From Piliocolobus tephrosceles (lineage: Eukaryota > Chordata > Mammalia > Primates > Cercopithecidae): DNA of 64,000 nucleotides. The stretch lies in contig NC_045441.1 of NCBI RefSeq assembly GCF_002776525.5, positions 116,493,831 through 116,557,830 of the forward strand, written 5' to 3'. Positions 13,064-25,564 of the stretch are shown in pieces (the first letter of the stretch is position 1; every line of letters starts with the position of its first letter). The notes under the pieces were generated by a model, which saw nothing but the letters and a program-made list of their open reading frames with translations, did not search any database and had not been told where the DNA came from. Both the position numbers and the translations under genes were made by a program.

Positions 13064-13100
13064 GGGGAGGAGGGGAGGGGGGAGGGGGGAGGGGGGAGGG
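13064..13100 (+). repeat. G-rich polypurine tract of the L1 3' UTR
   Basis: At least five G runs of 4-6 separated by single A or short AGGA spacers, which meets the simple G-quadruplex pattern on the plus strand. It is the expected polypurine tract of a primate L1 3' UTR. Confidence 0.85.
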
Positions 13101-13639
13101 ATTGCATTGGGAGTTATACCTGATGTAAATGACGAGTTGATGGGTGCTGACGAGTTGATGGGTGCAGCACACCAACATGGCACAAGTATACAAATGTAAC
13201 AAACCTGCATGTTATGCACATGTACCCTAGAACTTAAAGTATAATAATAATAAAAAAAAGAAAAATAAATACATAAATAAGTTAAAAAAAATAAAGTCAC
13301 ATTCTCAGATTCCACGTGGACATAAATTTTGGGGAACACTATTTAACCCTGTACATATGGAGTACAAAACTACTCACCTTTCCATTACCAAGGAATTTCT
13401 AAGGGAGTCAAATTAATTTAAAATCTTCACCAACTTCTCAACAGATGCACAGCTTTATTATATCCAAGATCACAAAATCTGTCATTCTCCTTGCTTATGT
13501 TGATATTGTGCTTTTTACAAAGTGTTTTCATATTGCTTCATTTGATACTCACAAGCACAATACTCACAAGTACTCATTCTCACACAAGTAGGCAGGGTAA
13601 CTGGTCTCTTTTTATAGATAAAGTGAGGGAGAAGGGAAG

Positions 13640-13870
13640 GAAGCTTACCTTTTATCAAATAACTACTCTGTGCTAGATACTGTTACTAGTGCTTCATGAG
13701 TTGTCTTATTTGATCTATATAAAAAACTCCAAGGTTACTGTAAGTAGTAGTACTCCAATTCTGAAGTACAGTATAGCATAAAATAGCACTAAATAACTTA
13801 CCCAAGGTCACACACAGCTAATGACAGATCTGGGGCTGCCACTCAAATGCACCTGTGTTCTAAGTCCATC
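13640..13870 (-). repeat. MIR SINE
   Basis: Reverse-oriented MIR: 'ctactctgtgctagatactg', then 'taacttacccaaggtcacac', then 'agctaatgacagatctgggg'. Confidence 0.85.
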
Positions 13871-14632
13871 GTGTTTCCATTCTTCCTTCTCAATTAAGCC
13901 TTCTTCCTAACAGGTCTTTAACTTTATTCAGGGTTAGAATTTGCTAAAATATGTTTGGTGGTTCAAAGTCATGACACACTCAGTGATCTCATTAAAGGAT
14001 CAACCAGAGAGATCTAGGCCACTTAATATGACACATATAGATGACTATGCTTTTTGTAGTTATTCTTCACGTTGCAATAAAATGCAAAATTTTCCTAGCT
14101 TTGAAAATAGAGGAAGAATTGTGGTGATAAGAATTGTCAAAAATTTACCCACTTTTGGAATAACCTCAAATAGAGTAACCCTCTGGGACTTCCATTCATT
14201 CTTCTCTGTGAGTACCAACAGAGTAAAGTTAAAAAATGACTCCACCATTCTGTGGATGCCCCAAATCATGAGAAAGAAGGAAAAGAAGTTATTATAACCT
14301 TAAAGAATAAGTGAGAAAAACCATTGTTCCAAATGTGGCCTTGAAGACACTTTAATGTTTCAAATCAGCAAGGAGAGTATACTTGTTAAGCATACTCTAC
14401 CTACATATGAACCATTGGAGAAAATGAACTATTCTGATGTTGCCTTTAAAAAGTTGTATCTTCAGAGAAGCCAAAATTCACTGCTGAAAGATTCCTTCTT
14501 GAATCTGCCTCAGAAACAAATTTGGACATAGAATGTGCAGGTATACACTTGTGTATGTGATTATACTTAACACCATCAGTTCCACCTTATATTATAAATA
14601 TACCACGATAACAGGACTTTCTTTTCAGAATT
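13871..14632. other. Unannotated intronic sequence
   Basis: No repeat or exon recognised. The frame at 13941-14297 has no conserved protein character. Confidence 0.45.
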
Positions 14633-14922
14633 TCTTTTTTTAACAGAGTCTCACTCTGTCGCCCAGGCTGCAGTGTAGTTATGCCATCTCTGCTCACTAT
14701 GACCTCTGCCTCCCAGATTCAAGCAATTATCATGCCTCGACCTCCCAAGTGGCTGGGATTACCCATGTGTGCCACCACTCATGGCTAATTTCTGTATTTT
14801 TAGTAGAAACAGGGTTTCACCATATTGGCCAAGGTGGTCTCAAACTCCTGGACTCAAGTGATCTGCCTGCCTCAGCCTCCCAAAGTGCTAGTATTACAGG
14901 CACGAGCCACTTCACCCAGACT
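14633..14922 (-). mobile_element. Alu
   Basis: Reverse-oriented, both arms: 'acagagtctcactctgtcgc' through 'caaagtgctagtattacagg'. Confidence 0.92.
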
Positions 14923-14964
14923 CTTTTCAGATTCTTAATGCATTCTACATATTTACAAATAAAC

Positions 14965-15190
14965 ATTGCTAATAGCTACCAACTATTGAATACCCACTGT
15001 GTGACAGGCAGCTAAGCACCTACTGTATATATTCCTAGTCCTTACAATAATCCTACATGGTACTTTTTCCTGATCCTCATTTTACTGGTAAAGACTCTGA
15101 GACTAAGATGACATTAAACTTAATGTCATTCAAAACCAGAATTTGGACTCAAGTTCACATTAACTCCAAAGCCTGCCACCACACAAGGAA
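14965..15190 (-). repeat. MIR SINE
   Basis: 'gaatacccactgtgtgacag', then 'cttacaataatcctacatgg', then 'ctcattttactggtaaagac'. Diverged reverse MIR. Confidence 0.7.
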
Positions 15191-15649
15191 AATACCATTT
15201 ATTCATTTATATAAGATTGTGGACCTCTTCAAATATGCCTGTTTCATCCTAACCCTCTAAAAAATTAGTCATTCACATCTTTTGAAGTCCCATCTTTTGA
15301 AGGGTGATTCACAGAGGTAGTAGGGTCAAGAATCCTCATCTTCCAAATACATTTGTCTTCTTAGCTTGATAAAGCCAGTGTTGGGGCCTATACTATGTAG
15401 ACAATTTCCTCACATTCAATTGGAAGACAGACCTAAGACTTGTCTTTGAGGCCATATGCTACATATCAGCTTTTCACCATGAATTATGTTTCAGGAGAAC
15501 ATGGTTGAATCCATATTAATACTGGATATCTAACAGAGATCACGTTATAAATGAAACTATGATTTAATTTATGGATAGGTAAATATTATCAAGTATATGT
15601 TTACATTTTTATATTAGCTAGCAAATTGTTAAGAAGCCAGGTGATTAAA
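15191..15649. other. Unannotated intronic sequence
   Basis: Nothing recognised. Confidence 0.4.
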
Positions 15650-15840
15650 TTTGGGGTTTTGATGGGGTACACATGTATGTAAAAATGGAAACAGACACTG
15701 GGGGCTATAAGGGGTGAGGGAATAAGGCTGAAAACTACCTATTGGGTGCTATGCTCACAGATTCAATCACACCCAAAACTTCATCACACAATATACTCTT
15801 GCAACAAACTTGCACATATACACCCTGAATCTAAAAGTTG
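15650..15840 (+). repeat. L1 3'-UTR fragment
   Basis: 'aaactacctattgggtgcta' followed by 'cacatatacaccctgaatct' matches the pattern of older L1 3' ends. An Alu abuts its end. Confidence 0.65.
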
Positions 15841-16165
15841 AGGCCAGGTGTAGTGGCTCATGCCTGTAATCCCAGCAACTTAGGAGTCTGAGGTGGGTGG
15901 CTAACCTGAGGTGAGGAGTTTGAGACTCACCTAGCCAACATGGTGATACCCTGTCTCTACTAAAAATGCAAAAATTAGCCAGGGGTGGTGGTACGAGCCT
16001 GTAAACCCAGCTACTTGGGAGGCTGACTCAGGAGAATTACTTGAACCCGAGAGACGGAGGTTGCAGTGATCCAAGATTGTGCCACTGCACTCCAGCCTGG
16101 GTGACAGAGCAAGACTCTGTCTCAAAATAAAATAAAATAAAAATAAAAATAAAATAAAATAAAAT
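15841..16165 (+). mobile_element. Alu with an (AAAAT)n tail
   Basis: 'aggccaggtgtagtggctca' through 'acagagcaagactctgtctc', then AAAAT-type repeats at about 16127-16165. It appears to have integrated at the A-rich end of the L1 fragment. Confidence 0.93.
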
Positions 16166-17640
16166 TGAAAAAATAAGAACCAATTGTCAAAACCTCAAAA
16201 AACGGGGGGTGAGGGGTTAGGGGAGTAGCGGGGAACTTTGCATGAATTGGTTAACCGAAGGAAGAAAAAGGGAGTGGGAGAGGCAGAATAAGAAAAAGAA
16301 AAGCTCCATAACTAGAAAAGAAATGTCTGCATTGTAGAACTTCTTAAATGTTATTTTCATAAAGTTATATAAACGTATGTAATGCAAATAAAGACAGGTC
16401 AAATTGAGATGTTTATGAAATATGCTAAATGTAAGAGTTGTAGTCAAAATGTATTACAGAATCTAATTGACTGTGGAGTTCATTAATTAATTTACATTTT
16501 CATGGCATAAAAATAGCAGAACTCAAGCCATGCAGTTAATGTACACAACATTCACTGAATTGTAGACACAGAGAGCCCAAACACTAGAAAGCAGCTTTTA
16601 ATATCCTGTAATGTTCTTTATCAAGCTGTTTGTGCAAGACTTTATGAAACACAGCACATAGCTTAACAATCTCCAGTGCATTATTATACATATCTAACTC
16701 TCTAACTTTTGCCTTCGGATACTCCCAGCAAAGCACAACAGCTTCACAACTTTACCGTACCAAAACAATGTGGTCAGGAAAGCAGCTTCCCCATTCTGCA
16801 GCAGCTAAATGTCAGAGAGCCAAGGGTTCCACCGAGGTTTCCCAAAGCTCAGCAGTTGCCATTAGAAACTTCCTAGCCCTCCAATGTGCATTTTACAGAG
16901 TATTCAGAGGTTGATAAACAGATCTTTTACTTGATTTGCCATCTGTGAATTTTAAAGCTGTTAAGGCACTTTTCCGTCTTTATTTCCACAATGGTCCTGA
17001 TCCCATTTGCTAGTTAGATGCACTCACTAATATATTATTCAGTTCTATTGAGAAAACCATACTGAGGCATCTCCGATTTGACATTAATGTCGGGTTGCTC
17101 TTTTTTTTCTTTTTATAACATATCAGGTAAAATAAACCAGCTTGAAACCCTGGCCTTTCTTCAAAGGATTCAAAGAATTCTTTTCATTTCTTTGTGACTG
17201 AGAGCTCACATTAGAAAGCTATTAATACATTTGAGTACAATTTGTGTTTTCATTGCAACCCAGACGAGAAATGAAAAGGCATGGAGAAGAAACATGGCCT
17301 TGCTGGACAGTCTGAATCAATAAGTTGTTACTCTTCACCAAATATAGCTTAGGTACAAATGGCTTCATTTCCATTCCCCTTCACCGTGGGGGCCTCAAGA
17401 ACCAGTTACAGGAGCTAGAGGATGACGCTGACAGCTGTCACACAGGTAGTACCCACTCGTTTTAATAGCCTCCGCCTTTTTCATTTGTTGGTTTGCTGAA
17501 AAACAAAATTGTGCTGATCCTGACTGTATGAGACAAGAAAATCTTGCCATTCTATTTTACCGGGTGCTTTTGCCTTGGTTTCTTTTTCAGTGAGAACAGA
17601 CGCGCCACTGAGACAGCTGGCCCTGTATGTTATTTTTTTC
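16166..17640. other. Repeat-poor intronic block
   Basis: About 1.5 kb in which I recognise no interspersed repeat after the first 60 bases. Complex sequence with no usable open frame and no convincing exon. It is a candidate conserved non-coding element by exclusion only. Confidence 0.35.
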
Positions 17641-20056
17641 TAGTAACAGTAATGGAGTCATTCATTCAATCTATATGAATGGAGTCCCGACTAAGTGCTA
17701 AGCATATAACAGTGAACAAACAACCTCTGGCCTCATAGAACTTTCATTCAAGGCAGTGAGATGGGAGGAGCCACCAACCCATGAAAACAAATGTAGTCAC
17801 ACTTCCATTAATGCCTGAATTACAAGGAATCGGGCTTTCTTCAAAGCCTTCCCCAACCAATTTGAGGGTACTATCAGACATCCTATGTCACGTGCACAAA
17901 ACCAACCACCCATTTTCCTCCACTTTGGCCTTCTTGCTAGTTGTCTCCTTGTGGGGCAGGTAGAGACCCGGCACACTGCCACATCTACAGGGCTACCACC
18001 AGGTCACTGACATCAGAGTCAGCATCTCCACCACTGTTCGCCACTCTCTACCGCTCTGCGGAGGCCACCAGAGGGGTCCAGGGTGTGAAACCTCACCTGG
18101 GGTCTATGGCAGGGTGGAGAGAGAAAGCTGGAGGCTGCCCCACTTGCTAATATTACAGTTGGTTATCTGGGCCCTGTGGTTCTGTTTGTGTCCAAACTTT
18201 CACATTGTCTTGCACAAACACGACTTTTTCCTCTTCTGACCTTCACCTCTCTCTCCACTCAGGCTCCACATATTCCCTTGTATTCTCATCTCTTTCCCTC
18301 ATCTCTCTCCAAGCAGCTATCCACAGAATAGGTTCCTCTTTTTTCACCAAAAGCAGAAATGTATATGACCATTATCTCTTGCAACTACATCCCCATAGGG
18401 ATGACTAACCTGATGCTCAAAGAGCCACAATCCACTTCGACCCCGCTAGGAAGCCCTGCCAGCTATAGATGGGAGAACTGAGCTACCAGCATCAAGGACA
18501 CTGGCACCAGAACCAGTCTTTGAACTATTCAGTTTTATTTCCTGACGAATGTATTTCTCCACCCAAATGCTGTCCATCCCAGGCTCTTCCTCAGCCTCTA
18601 CGTACAGAAAGGATGATCAACTCTTGTAGGTGAGGTGCAGTCACACTAGTCCAGTAATGTGCTTTGTGATTCCTTGCCAGGCTGGATTCTCTAACCATTC
18701 TGGTAAGGCTATCAATAAGCTTGCCTAAATGCAGTGAAGACCTCTCTCAGAATAGCCGATTTGAGTATATTAATCCATTTAACCTGGGTTTTCCTAATCA
18801 ATATGGAAACGTTTAGCCTCTGAATTCTGATGGATTGATTCCATACTCCTGTATGACATTCCCTGGCTATCAACTGCCCTGAGTAGGTTAGCCTCAAGAT
18901 ATTTGTGGGCTTTGCTAAATAAACTTTGATAAAATAAGTAACATTTTTCTGATATATATGAAAATGATTTTCTCATCTTTCTATGTTGGACTTTTCCACA
19001 GCTACATCTCCCGTACTCATGAGAAGTTTTATTTCCTAAGAATTAATATGCCTCCATAACAGAAAATTTCAGAAAACTCCCAGGCACGTGCATGTCAAAT
19101 GCATGTCCAATAGGCTTCCACAGCAATCTTCTCATATGTAATTCACCCAGGGAGGAAGCAAGCACCTCCAGTGTTCTGCAGACCCACAGTAATCCAAGCT
19201 GCTTAAATCCTTCATAAATCCTCTGTGCAAAAACACTAAAGAGATTGCCAGCAGGAAATTCAACCACTGGTTGCCTTGGACATTCCTAGAAGACTTTTCC
19301 TCAATTATCAGCCAGAGCACTATGTCATTAATGCAGGCAAGAGTTAACAGTAGCTGGTCTAAGACAGTAATAACAGAGATAGACACACAAGGCAGGTGCA
19401 GAGGCTAATCAGGAGATGAAATTGGATATGGCTTGTATGACCACAAACATGAATGCGTGTGAGGAATGAAGGAAAAATAAGAGCCAGCAATGATTTCCCA
19501 GGTTTCTGGCTTAGATATTTGACAGGATACAGCCACCTTTTATTAAACACAGGAGGAACAGCAGACCTGGGGAGAAATATGGTTAACTGTACACTAATTT
19601 ATATTTGCTAAATGATGAAGCATATGGAGAGCAGTTTTTTTATTTTTATTAAATTGCTGATTATGTTAAGAGGAAATATTTGTATTTAATATCTATACAT
19701 TTAAACCATCAGAACCCTTATTTTCAGGATCCTTATTCCCAAGTTTTCTATATATATCAGTAATACATCAAATAATATTAACCAGCAAGGGAGGGAAGTA
19801 ATTAAGTGAAGAGGAAATTTTTATCAAAACACTAATCATAAATGCTCATTTACTTATTCAACACTTACTGCATGTTGGCAATGAGCCAAGTACCAACGCA
19901 AACTAGAGAAATATAAATAATAACGATACTGAACATATAAGGAGTACCAGCCATCATGCTAAGCACATCATCTGCCATTGACAATCCCCACCACAATCCT
20001 GCTAGGAAGGTGTTATTACAATGACTATTCCATAGATGATAACTAAAACTAAAATT
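17641..20056. other. Intronic sequence with weak L2/MIR-like pieces
   Basis: L2-like text occurs at about 17680-17755 ('agtgctaagcatataacagt') and 19850-19930, and MIR-like text at about 19935-20035 ('catgctaagcacatcatctg'). The rest, including the somewhat GC-richer 17940-18140, holds nothing I can name. No frame looks coding. Confidence 0.4.
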
Positions 20057-20968
20057 CTAAGCCCCCAACTGGCTGAACAAACCACCTCTTGGTTAAGGGG
20101 ACCCCAGGGAAATCTTAGAAACTGAGTTCCTGGCCATGGTGTGATAGGAAGCCAGACGCGTCTCATCATATCCCCTCCTTTTTGTGGTTTAGACACAACA
20201 ACTGACCAGCATTAATGTTAACATAGAGATCCTAAGACTAACAAAATGGACTCTGTGACAATAAGATACCAAATTATAAAGATTACCTAAGGCCATGCCA
20301 GGCAAGGGTTAAGTCATGTACCCTCTACACTTAAAGAATAAATTCTGTTCCAACTGCCACAAGGTTTTTTTCTCTAGCAGTTAAACCAGCACTGGCCTCA
20401 AGATAAGCACTATTGAAACAACTGCAGCACTTTCACCACCAGCCGCTGACCCCCAGCCCATTCCACAAGCCATACCCACAGCTTTGATTGGAAAAGAGAC
20501 AGCTGTGGTTCAGTAACTTTCTCCTAATAAGAGACCACGGACCATGGACTGATTCTGGCTGGTTTACAGAGGCTGTAAACTTGAGGGCCTTCATGTCCCC
20601 TGCCTTACCTTTTGATATATAAGGCCTAATTGTATGACACTTAAACGTTAAGTCTCTACCCAAAAGAGAATACGGGATGCAGGTAATATTTATGTTTGCT
20701 TATCACACATATACCTCTCCCACTTCATGAATATTCATAGCTCCTCCTGTAACCTGTTGAATATGTACACTTGGCCAACCTCAGCACAAATTCCTGTTCT
20801 ACCCCCTCCTCCCTCAAAGTGTCTGTTATTAGCCTCTGCCAGAGGCTGCACTTCCCAGCCTGCAAAACGGCCAGCCTGCAGGCTATAACCCTTTATAAGA
20901 AATAAAGTTTCCTTCATAGATTTATAGATCTTGTGATTTTTTTCCATGATGAAACTGACATAGCAACA
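20057..20968 (+). mobile_element. Solo ERV LTR (ERV1 class, LTR8-like)
   Basis: A roughly 0.9-kb unit beginning near 'cccccaactggctgaacaaa'. It has a polyadenylation signal context 'ccctttataagaaataaag' near its right end and finishes around 'gatgaaactgacatagcaac'. No internal retroviral sequence is adjacent, so it is a solo LTR. The subfamily is from memory, the ends are diverged and I see no clear target duplication. Confidence 0.55.
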
Positions 20969-23396
20969 TGTTGAGTAACTTGGCTAATGAGTTTGAAACC
21001 AAAGTTTGTGCCAAACCCTGGGACTCTAGAGCCAGTCTCTGCCGTCCTCTTCCTTCAAGGAAGTCAGGATCCTCTTGGGAGGTAGACCATACATGTCCTT
21101 AGAAAGCATTTACAATGATCACCTTGCTTGTTCATCTCAAATCTCGCAGATCTGCCGCCTTCTCCAGGCCTCTAACCACTTGATTCGGTACACTTGATGT
21201 GATCTAGCATTACCAGTTTCTCCTCCACCTCACGCTGCCTGTAATCATAGCAGTCACTTGTTTTCAGTCATATCATTACAGAGCAGCATTGAGTTTTCCA
21301 GTTTATAAGCAGCCCAAATTTCTTTCTTTTCCTGTTGAGCTTCTGCCTTGAATGTCTAGCTTTTCCTTGGGGAAACATAGTTCCCAATTCCATTTCCCAC
21401 AGGAGCTTTACTCTGGAATGTCTAATAGTGTGTGTTTGTTTCAACATCAGGGATATAAATACATAAAACGAAGTTCTGCTTGGTGCTGCTGCACGGCTAC
21501 AAGAACTGAGGGCCAGCCAATCATGAGCCAAGGGACTTACTGTATTTGTTTAAATATAGTTCAGGTTTCTCCCTTCTCTCTACCTCAACAAGATTTAGCA
21601 CCTAGAACAAGACACTACACCTTTCGTTTGCACTCTGAGATTGCTAGGAAGTAAATCCACCTGGAAACCATACTGGATAAGGAGCAGGGATACATAGCAG
21701 TGGCTGAAAAGAAATTACTTACGTGCTAAATCAGAAAGGAAGCTCGTTAACACCCCACCACCTTTTGTAAAGTCAAGAATACACTGTCCAGTATGAAACC
21801 CAGCCAAGATCTCAGCTGTTGACTGTTCAGTGAAAGAGGAACACGAAAGTGACAGAAGAACATTCGTTCCAGAAACCCTGAGAATCCAGCAGCCCTTGCC
21901 TGGTCTCCAGCTCCATGACTTGCCACCCCCTTGACCGCTCCAGTCTAAATTCCACACCTTCAAAGCTAGAATCAGAGTTTCCAGCGTAGCAGGAGTGGAG
22001 TGAACCAGGGGGATCCCAGCATCCTCCTCAAATGTAGGGACTAAGACTGGCGGGGAAAAGGGGCAGGGTCCTTTGGGGATTGTAATGCACCCAAGGGGAA
22101 ATCCCAGAGATCCAGGTCCAGTCCCTCTGGGCCTCCCCAGCTAGCCTGGTGTAGTTCCATCTTCACTGAAGTTCCTCTGGTGATAACACGTCATGTTGAA
22201 GAGGATATTTAGGGCTTCCTGAGACAAAGTGCCAAACACTAACCAGGAACTCTCAGCAAATACTAGTGAGTAAATTAAGAATGAATGAATATCCTATAAA
22301 AACAAGCAACAAATCAGGGACTAGCCCCGCCCCACCCCCAATCCCCGACCCCATGTCTCAATGAGAGCTCTTGGACCGGCAGCATCCCCACAACATATAA
22401 TTCACCTACTACCCCATATGAGAGAAATCTAGGAGGCTCTCGTGTCCTGGGGAGCAAGCTGTTAAGTAGAAGTGGGAGAATTCCTAACCCTGTTAAGAGT
22501 TGGAATGTTAAACTCTAAAGATAAGCCTGAAAACCAGCTTTAAAAAATGTGAGCATTCCTAGTTAATCTAGAGAGGCAGAATTCTTTTCTCTCCTACCAA
22601 GACAAACCCACAGTAGCTCAATGCCTGGATTATGAGGCCACATCACAAAGATGTTGGTTTTTTCAGTTTGGGGAGTTGCTGAAAGAAAGAATTTAGGCAT
22701 TACAATTCAGAGTAGTTTCATTCATTAAGGCCACACCACACCAGTAAACAGTGATACAGATTTGCATACTGGTTTTTGTAAATTCACATTTAATAATGTT
22801 TTACTTCCCAAGCCCCTTATAAGCTGGGCATTGGCAAAAAGGTTTTGGCTCAGTACAAAGAAGACTGTTCCATGCCTGTGAAACACCAAACAATGGAGCA
22901 GTGGTGTGTAAGGGAGTAGCCTGTGGCCCATTCAAGCCAAAACTGGTTCATTATTTGTTGCAGATGCTTTAAAGAGTTCTAATAATTTAGGTGTGAGATG
23001 GGAATAAATAATCTCTAAGATGTCTTCCAATCTTAGCATATATGGTAAATTTTTTCTATGGAAAAAGCACCCTAACAGAAAGTAACCAGTGACTTTCCTT
23101 AGTCACACAACCAGCCCCTCTAGCTTCTAGCCTACTACTCTTTCCACTGGATGGTCTTCAATACCACCAGTGCTCAGCCCCAAGACACCAGGGAAACACT
23201 GGCACTGTCCCTTTGGTTTCATAGAAAATGAGCCCAAATAAAAGATTCAACATCTGACAGACAGGCTTTCACATATTTTATAAGATGAACAATTTAATAC
23301 CATATAGGTATATTAGACTGAGACTGTTTTGTAAACTTCTGAAAGCCGATACAAAGAACATCTCAGAGTTAGTATGGTAGAACCTTCCAGAACACT
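20969..23396. other. Unannotated intronic sequence
   Basis: No repeat family recognised with confidence. The frames at 21352-21654 and 21715-21963 have no protein character. Confidence 0.4.
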
Positions 23397-24289
23397 TGTC
23401 ATGGCCTGAATCTTCATGTCCCTCCAGAATGCATATATTGGAACTTGTATTAGGGTTCTCTAGAGGGACAGGGCTAATAGGATAGATGTATATATGAAGG
23501 GAAGTTTATCAAGGAGTATTGACTCACTCAACTACAAGGTGAGGTCCCACAACAAGCCATTTGCAAGCTGAGGAGCAAGGAAGCTAGTCTGAGTCCCAAA
23601 ACCTCAAAGGTAGGGAAGCTGACAGTGCAGCCTTCAGTATGTGGTCGAAAGCCTGAGAGCCCCTGGCAAACCACTAGCGTGAGTCCAAAAGCTGAAGAAG
23701 TTGGAGTCCGATGTTCGAGGGCAGGAAGCATCCAGCATGGGAGAAAGATGAAGGCAGGCACACTCAGCCAGTCTAGTCATTCCACATTCTTCTGCCTGCA
23801 TTATTCTAGCTGTGATAGCAGCTGATTAGATTATGCCCACCCAGATGGAGGGTGGGTCTGCCTTTCCCAGTCCACTGACTCAAATGTTAATCTCCTTTGG
23901 CAACACCCTCAAAGACACACCCAGGAACAGTACTTTGCATCCTTCAATCAAGTTGACACTCAGTATTAACCATCACAGAACTTAACCCCCAGGTGATGTT
24001 ATTAAGAGGTGAGGACTCTGGGAGGCCCCACCTTCATGGCTGGGATTACTGCACTTTTAAATGGGTTGAGGGAACAAGTTTAGCCCACTTCGGCTCCTAC
24101 CACCCTGTGAAGATGCAGCAACCAGGCACCATCTGTGGAGCAGAGGGCAAGTCTTTACCAGACACCAAGTCTGTTGGCACCTTGATCCTGGACTTACCAA
24201 TCTCAAAAACTGTGAGAAATAATTTTCTATCATTTACAAATTACTTGGTCTAAGGTATTTTGTTATAGCAATGGGAACAGACTAATACA
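23397..24289 (+). mobile_element. MLT1 MaLR LTR, split by an HERVL-type LTR
   Basis: Left piece 23397-23445 starts 'tgtcatggcctgaatcttca'. Right piece 23978-24289 resumes 'cttaacccccaggtgatgtt' and ends 'ggaacagactaataca'. Together they read as one MLT1 LTR in forward orientation. Confidence 0.8.
23446..23977 (-). mobile_element. Solo MLT2A-type (HERVL) LTR
   Basis: Starts TGTATTAG and ends CATCACA, the reverse of a TG...CA LTR. Internal text such as 'tatgaagggaagtttatcaa' and 'gatgttcgagggcaggaagc' fits MLT2A. The 5-bp duplication gaact at 23441-23445 and 23978-23982 fits ERVL integration. It is solo, with no internal sequence. Confidence 0.85.
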
Positions 24290-25294
24290 ATGCTGTATTT
24301 CAGTATTGGGGATAATTGGATTAAACTAATAATTTCACTATTAGCCCATAATCAAAACTAATGGCAGCATTTATTTGGCTGAGTCAGTTTCATACTTAGA
24401 GTATGGGAATAAGAATTGTTCCATTATAAAGGTCACAACCTTACATAATGCTCGCCCTTACATAATAGTCACACCCCTATTTTTGGACCGGCAGAGCCAG
24501 CATAAAAAGTGTTATCATTACACAAACAAATACAGCACTTTAGAGGTGTTTTTAAGGATAGAAATATATTTTCAATTCTATTACTATTTTTCAAACAGCT
24601 GAGGCTAAACAGATTCCAAGTGCCCTGCTTCGCTGTTTTTGAGCTGTCAAAAAAATGAATCAACTGACTACCATCACGTATCTAACCCAAACATAGAATT
24701 TCCCAGGAAGTCTGAGGTTATTTGGGTCAAGTTTCTACGGTATTTGATCTACAGCCTGATAATATAGCTTTTGTGCTGTATGAGCACACTAGGACACAGT
24801 GTTATTTTTTAACTGAGACATAAAAACCAAAGTAACAATCTACTTGTATTCATTGTCAAGTTTTCATATCATTATAGCCAAAGAAATGTAAACCACTCCC
24901 AACCAGCCTGCTTCTACTAATACACACAGTGATCTTTGATGTAAATGTCACACATGCTCGCTTTAGGCTTCTGGTCAAATTTGCATGAGGACAATTAAAT
25001 TCCGAGGTCCTGAATCTCCTCTGTAAATTCAACAGATAGATTTCTCTTCTTGTACGATGCTATTGTTTGCTATTGTTCTGAGCTACTCAACAGCTGCAAT
25101 TCTGCAACCCACTGGATGTTGAAGGGTATAATAATTGTACTGAGGGATACGAATGTACGTAAACTCAAAGCCCAGTGCTGTCTCTATGGTGATACACTTA
25201 TCCACATAACTCCTACCCTCATGACACAGCCCTCTTCTCCAAATACCTGGACCTTCACTCAATTTACCTTCCCTTATACACTCTAGATGTGCAC
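24290..25294. other. Unannotated intronic sequence
   Basis: Nothing recognised apart from a 20-mer at 24465-24484 that recurs near 26231. Confidence 0.4.
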
Positions 25295-25560
25295 CTTAGA
25301 TGTGCACTACTATGGTAGCCACCAGCCATATATGGCTACTGAGCACTTGACATGTGGCTAGCCTAAACTACTGAGATGTGCTGTCTAAGTACAAAATTAC
25401 CTACTAGATTTTGAAGACTTAGTATGACAAATGTAAATACCTCAGTAATTTTATATCAACCTGCTGAAATATTTTGCGTATATCAAGTTAAATAAAAACA
25501 TATTATACACTGGAAAATTTTAAATTATGTGTGTAGCTCACATTATTGGATAATACTGAG
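25295..25560. repeat. Probable DNA-transposon (hAT-type MER) remnant
   Basis: 'ggtagccaccagccatatat' and 'ttttgaagacttagtatgac' recall a common nonautonomous mammalian DNA element. The family is not fixed. Confidence 0.45.
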
Positions 25561-25564
25561 TTGG

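Larger units (their letters stand above)
11951..13290 (+). mobile_element. 5'-truncated primate L1 (3' end of ORF2 plus 3' UTR)
   Basis: From 'cattcatacagccaacagac' the sequence follows the end of L1 ORF2 (for example 'gggtatatacccaaaggatc' and 'atggaatactatgcagccat'), then a G-rich 3' UTR tract and the terminal 'cctagaacttaaagtataat' with an A-rich tail. Similar aaataaag-acat and aaataaag-tcacat strings at the two ends suggest a target-site duplication. Only a truncated, non-functional reverse-transcriptase 3' part is present. The 3' UTR has an 18-bp perfect tandem duplication (13130-13165). The assembly gap falls inside. Confidence 0.93.
11582..13354 (-). mobile_element. MLT1-type MaLR LTR, split by an L1
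   Basis: Starts 'tgtatttgtttccttgggct' and follows MLT1 in reverse ('cttataaggacacaagtcac', 'gaccctatttcaaaataa') to about 11950. The terminal part resumes at about 13291 ('cacattctcagattccac' through 'ggaacactatttaaccctgt'). The interruption is the L1 at 11951-13290. Confidence 0.75.

Noticed and set aside
11951..13290. Active L1 or a reverse-transcriptase gene
   Set aside because: Only the 3' end remains, with no ORF1, 5' UTR or complete ORF2.
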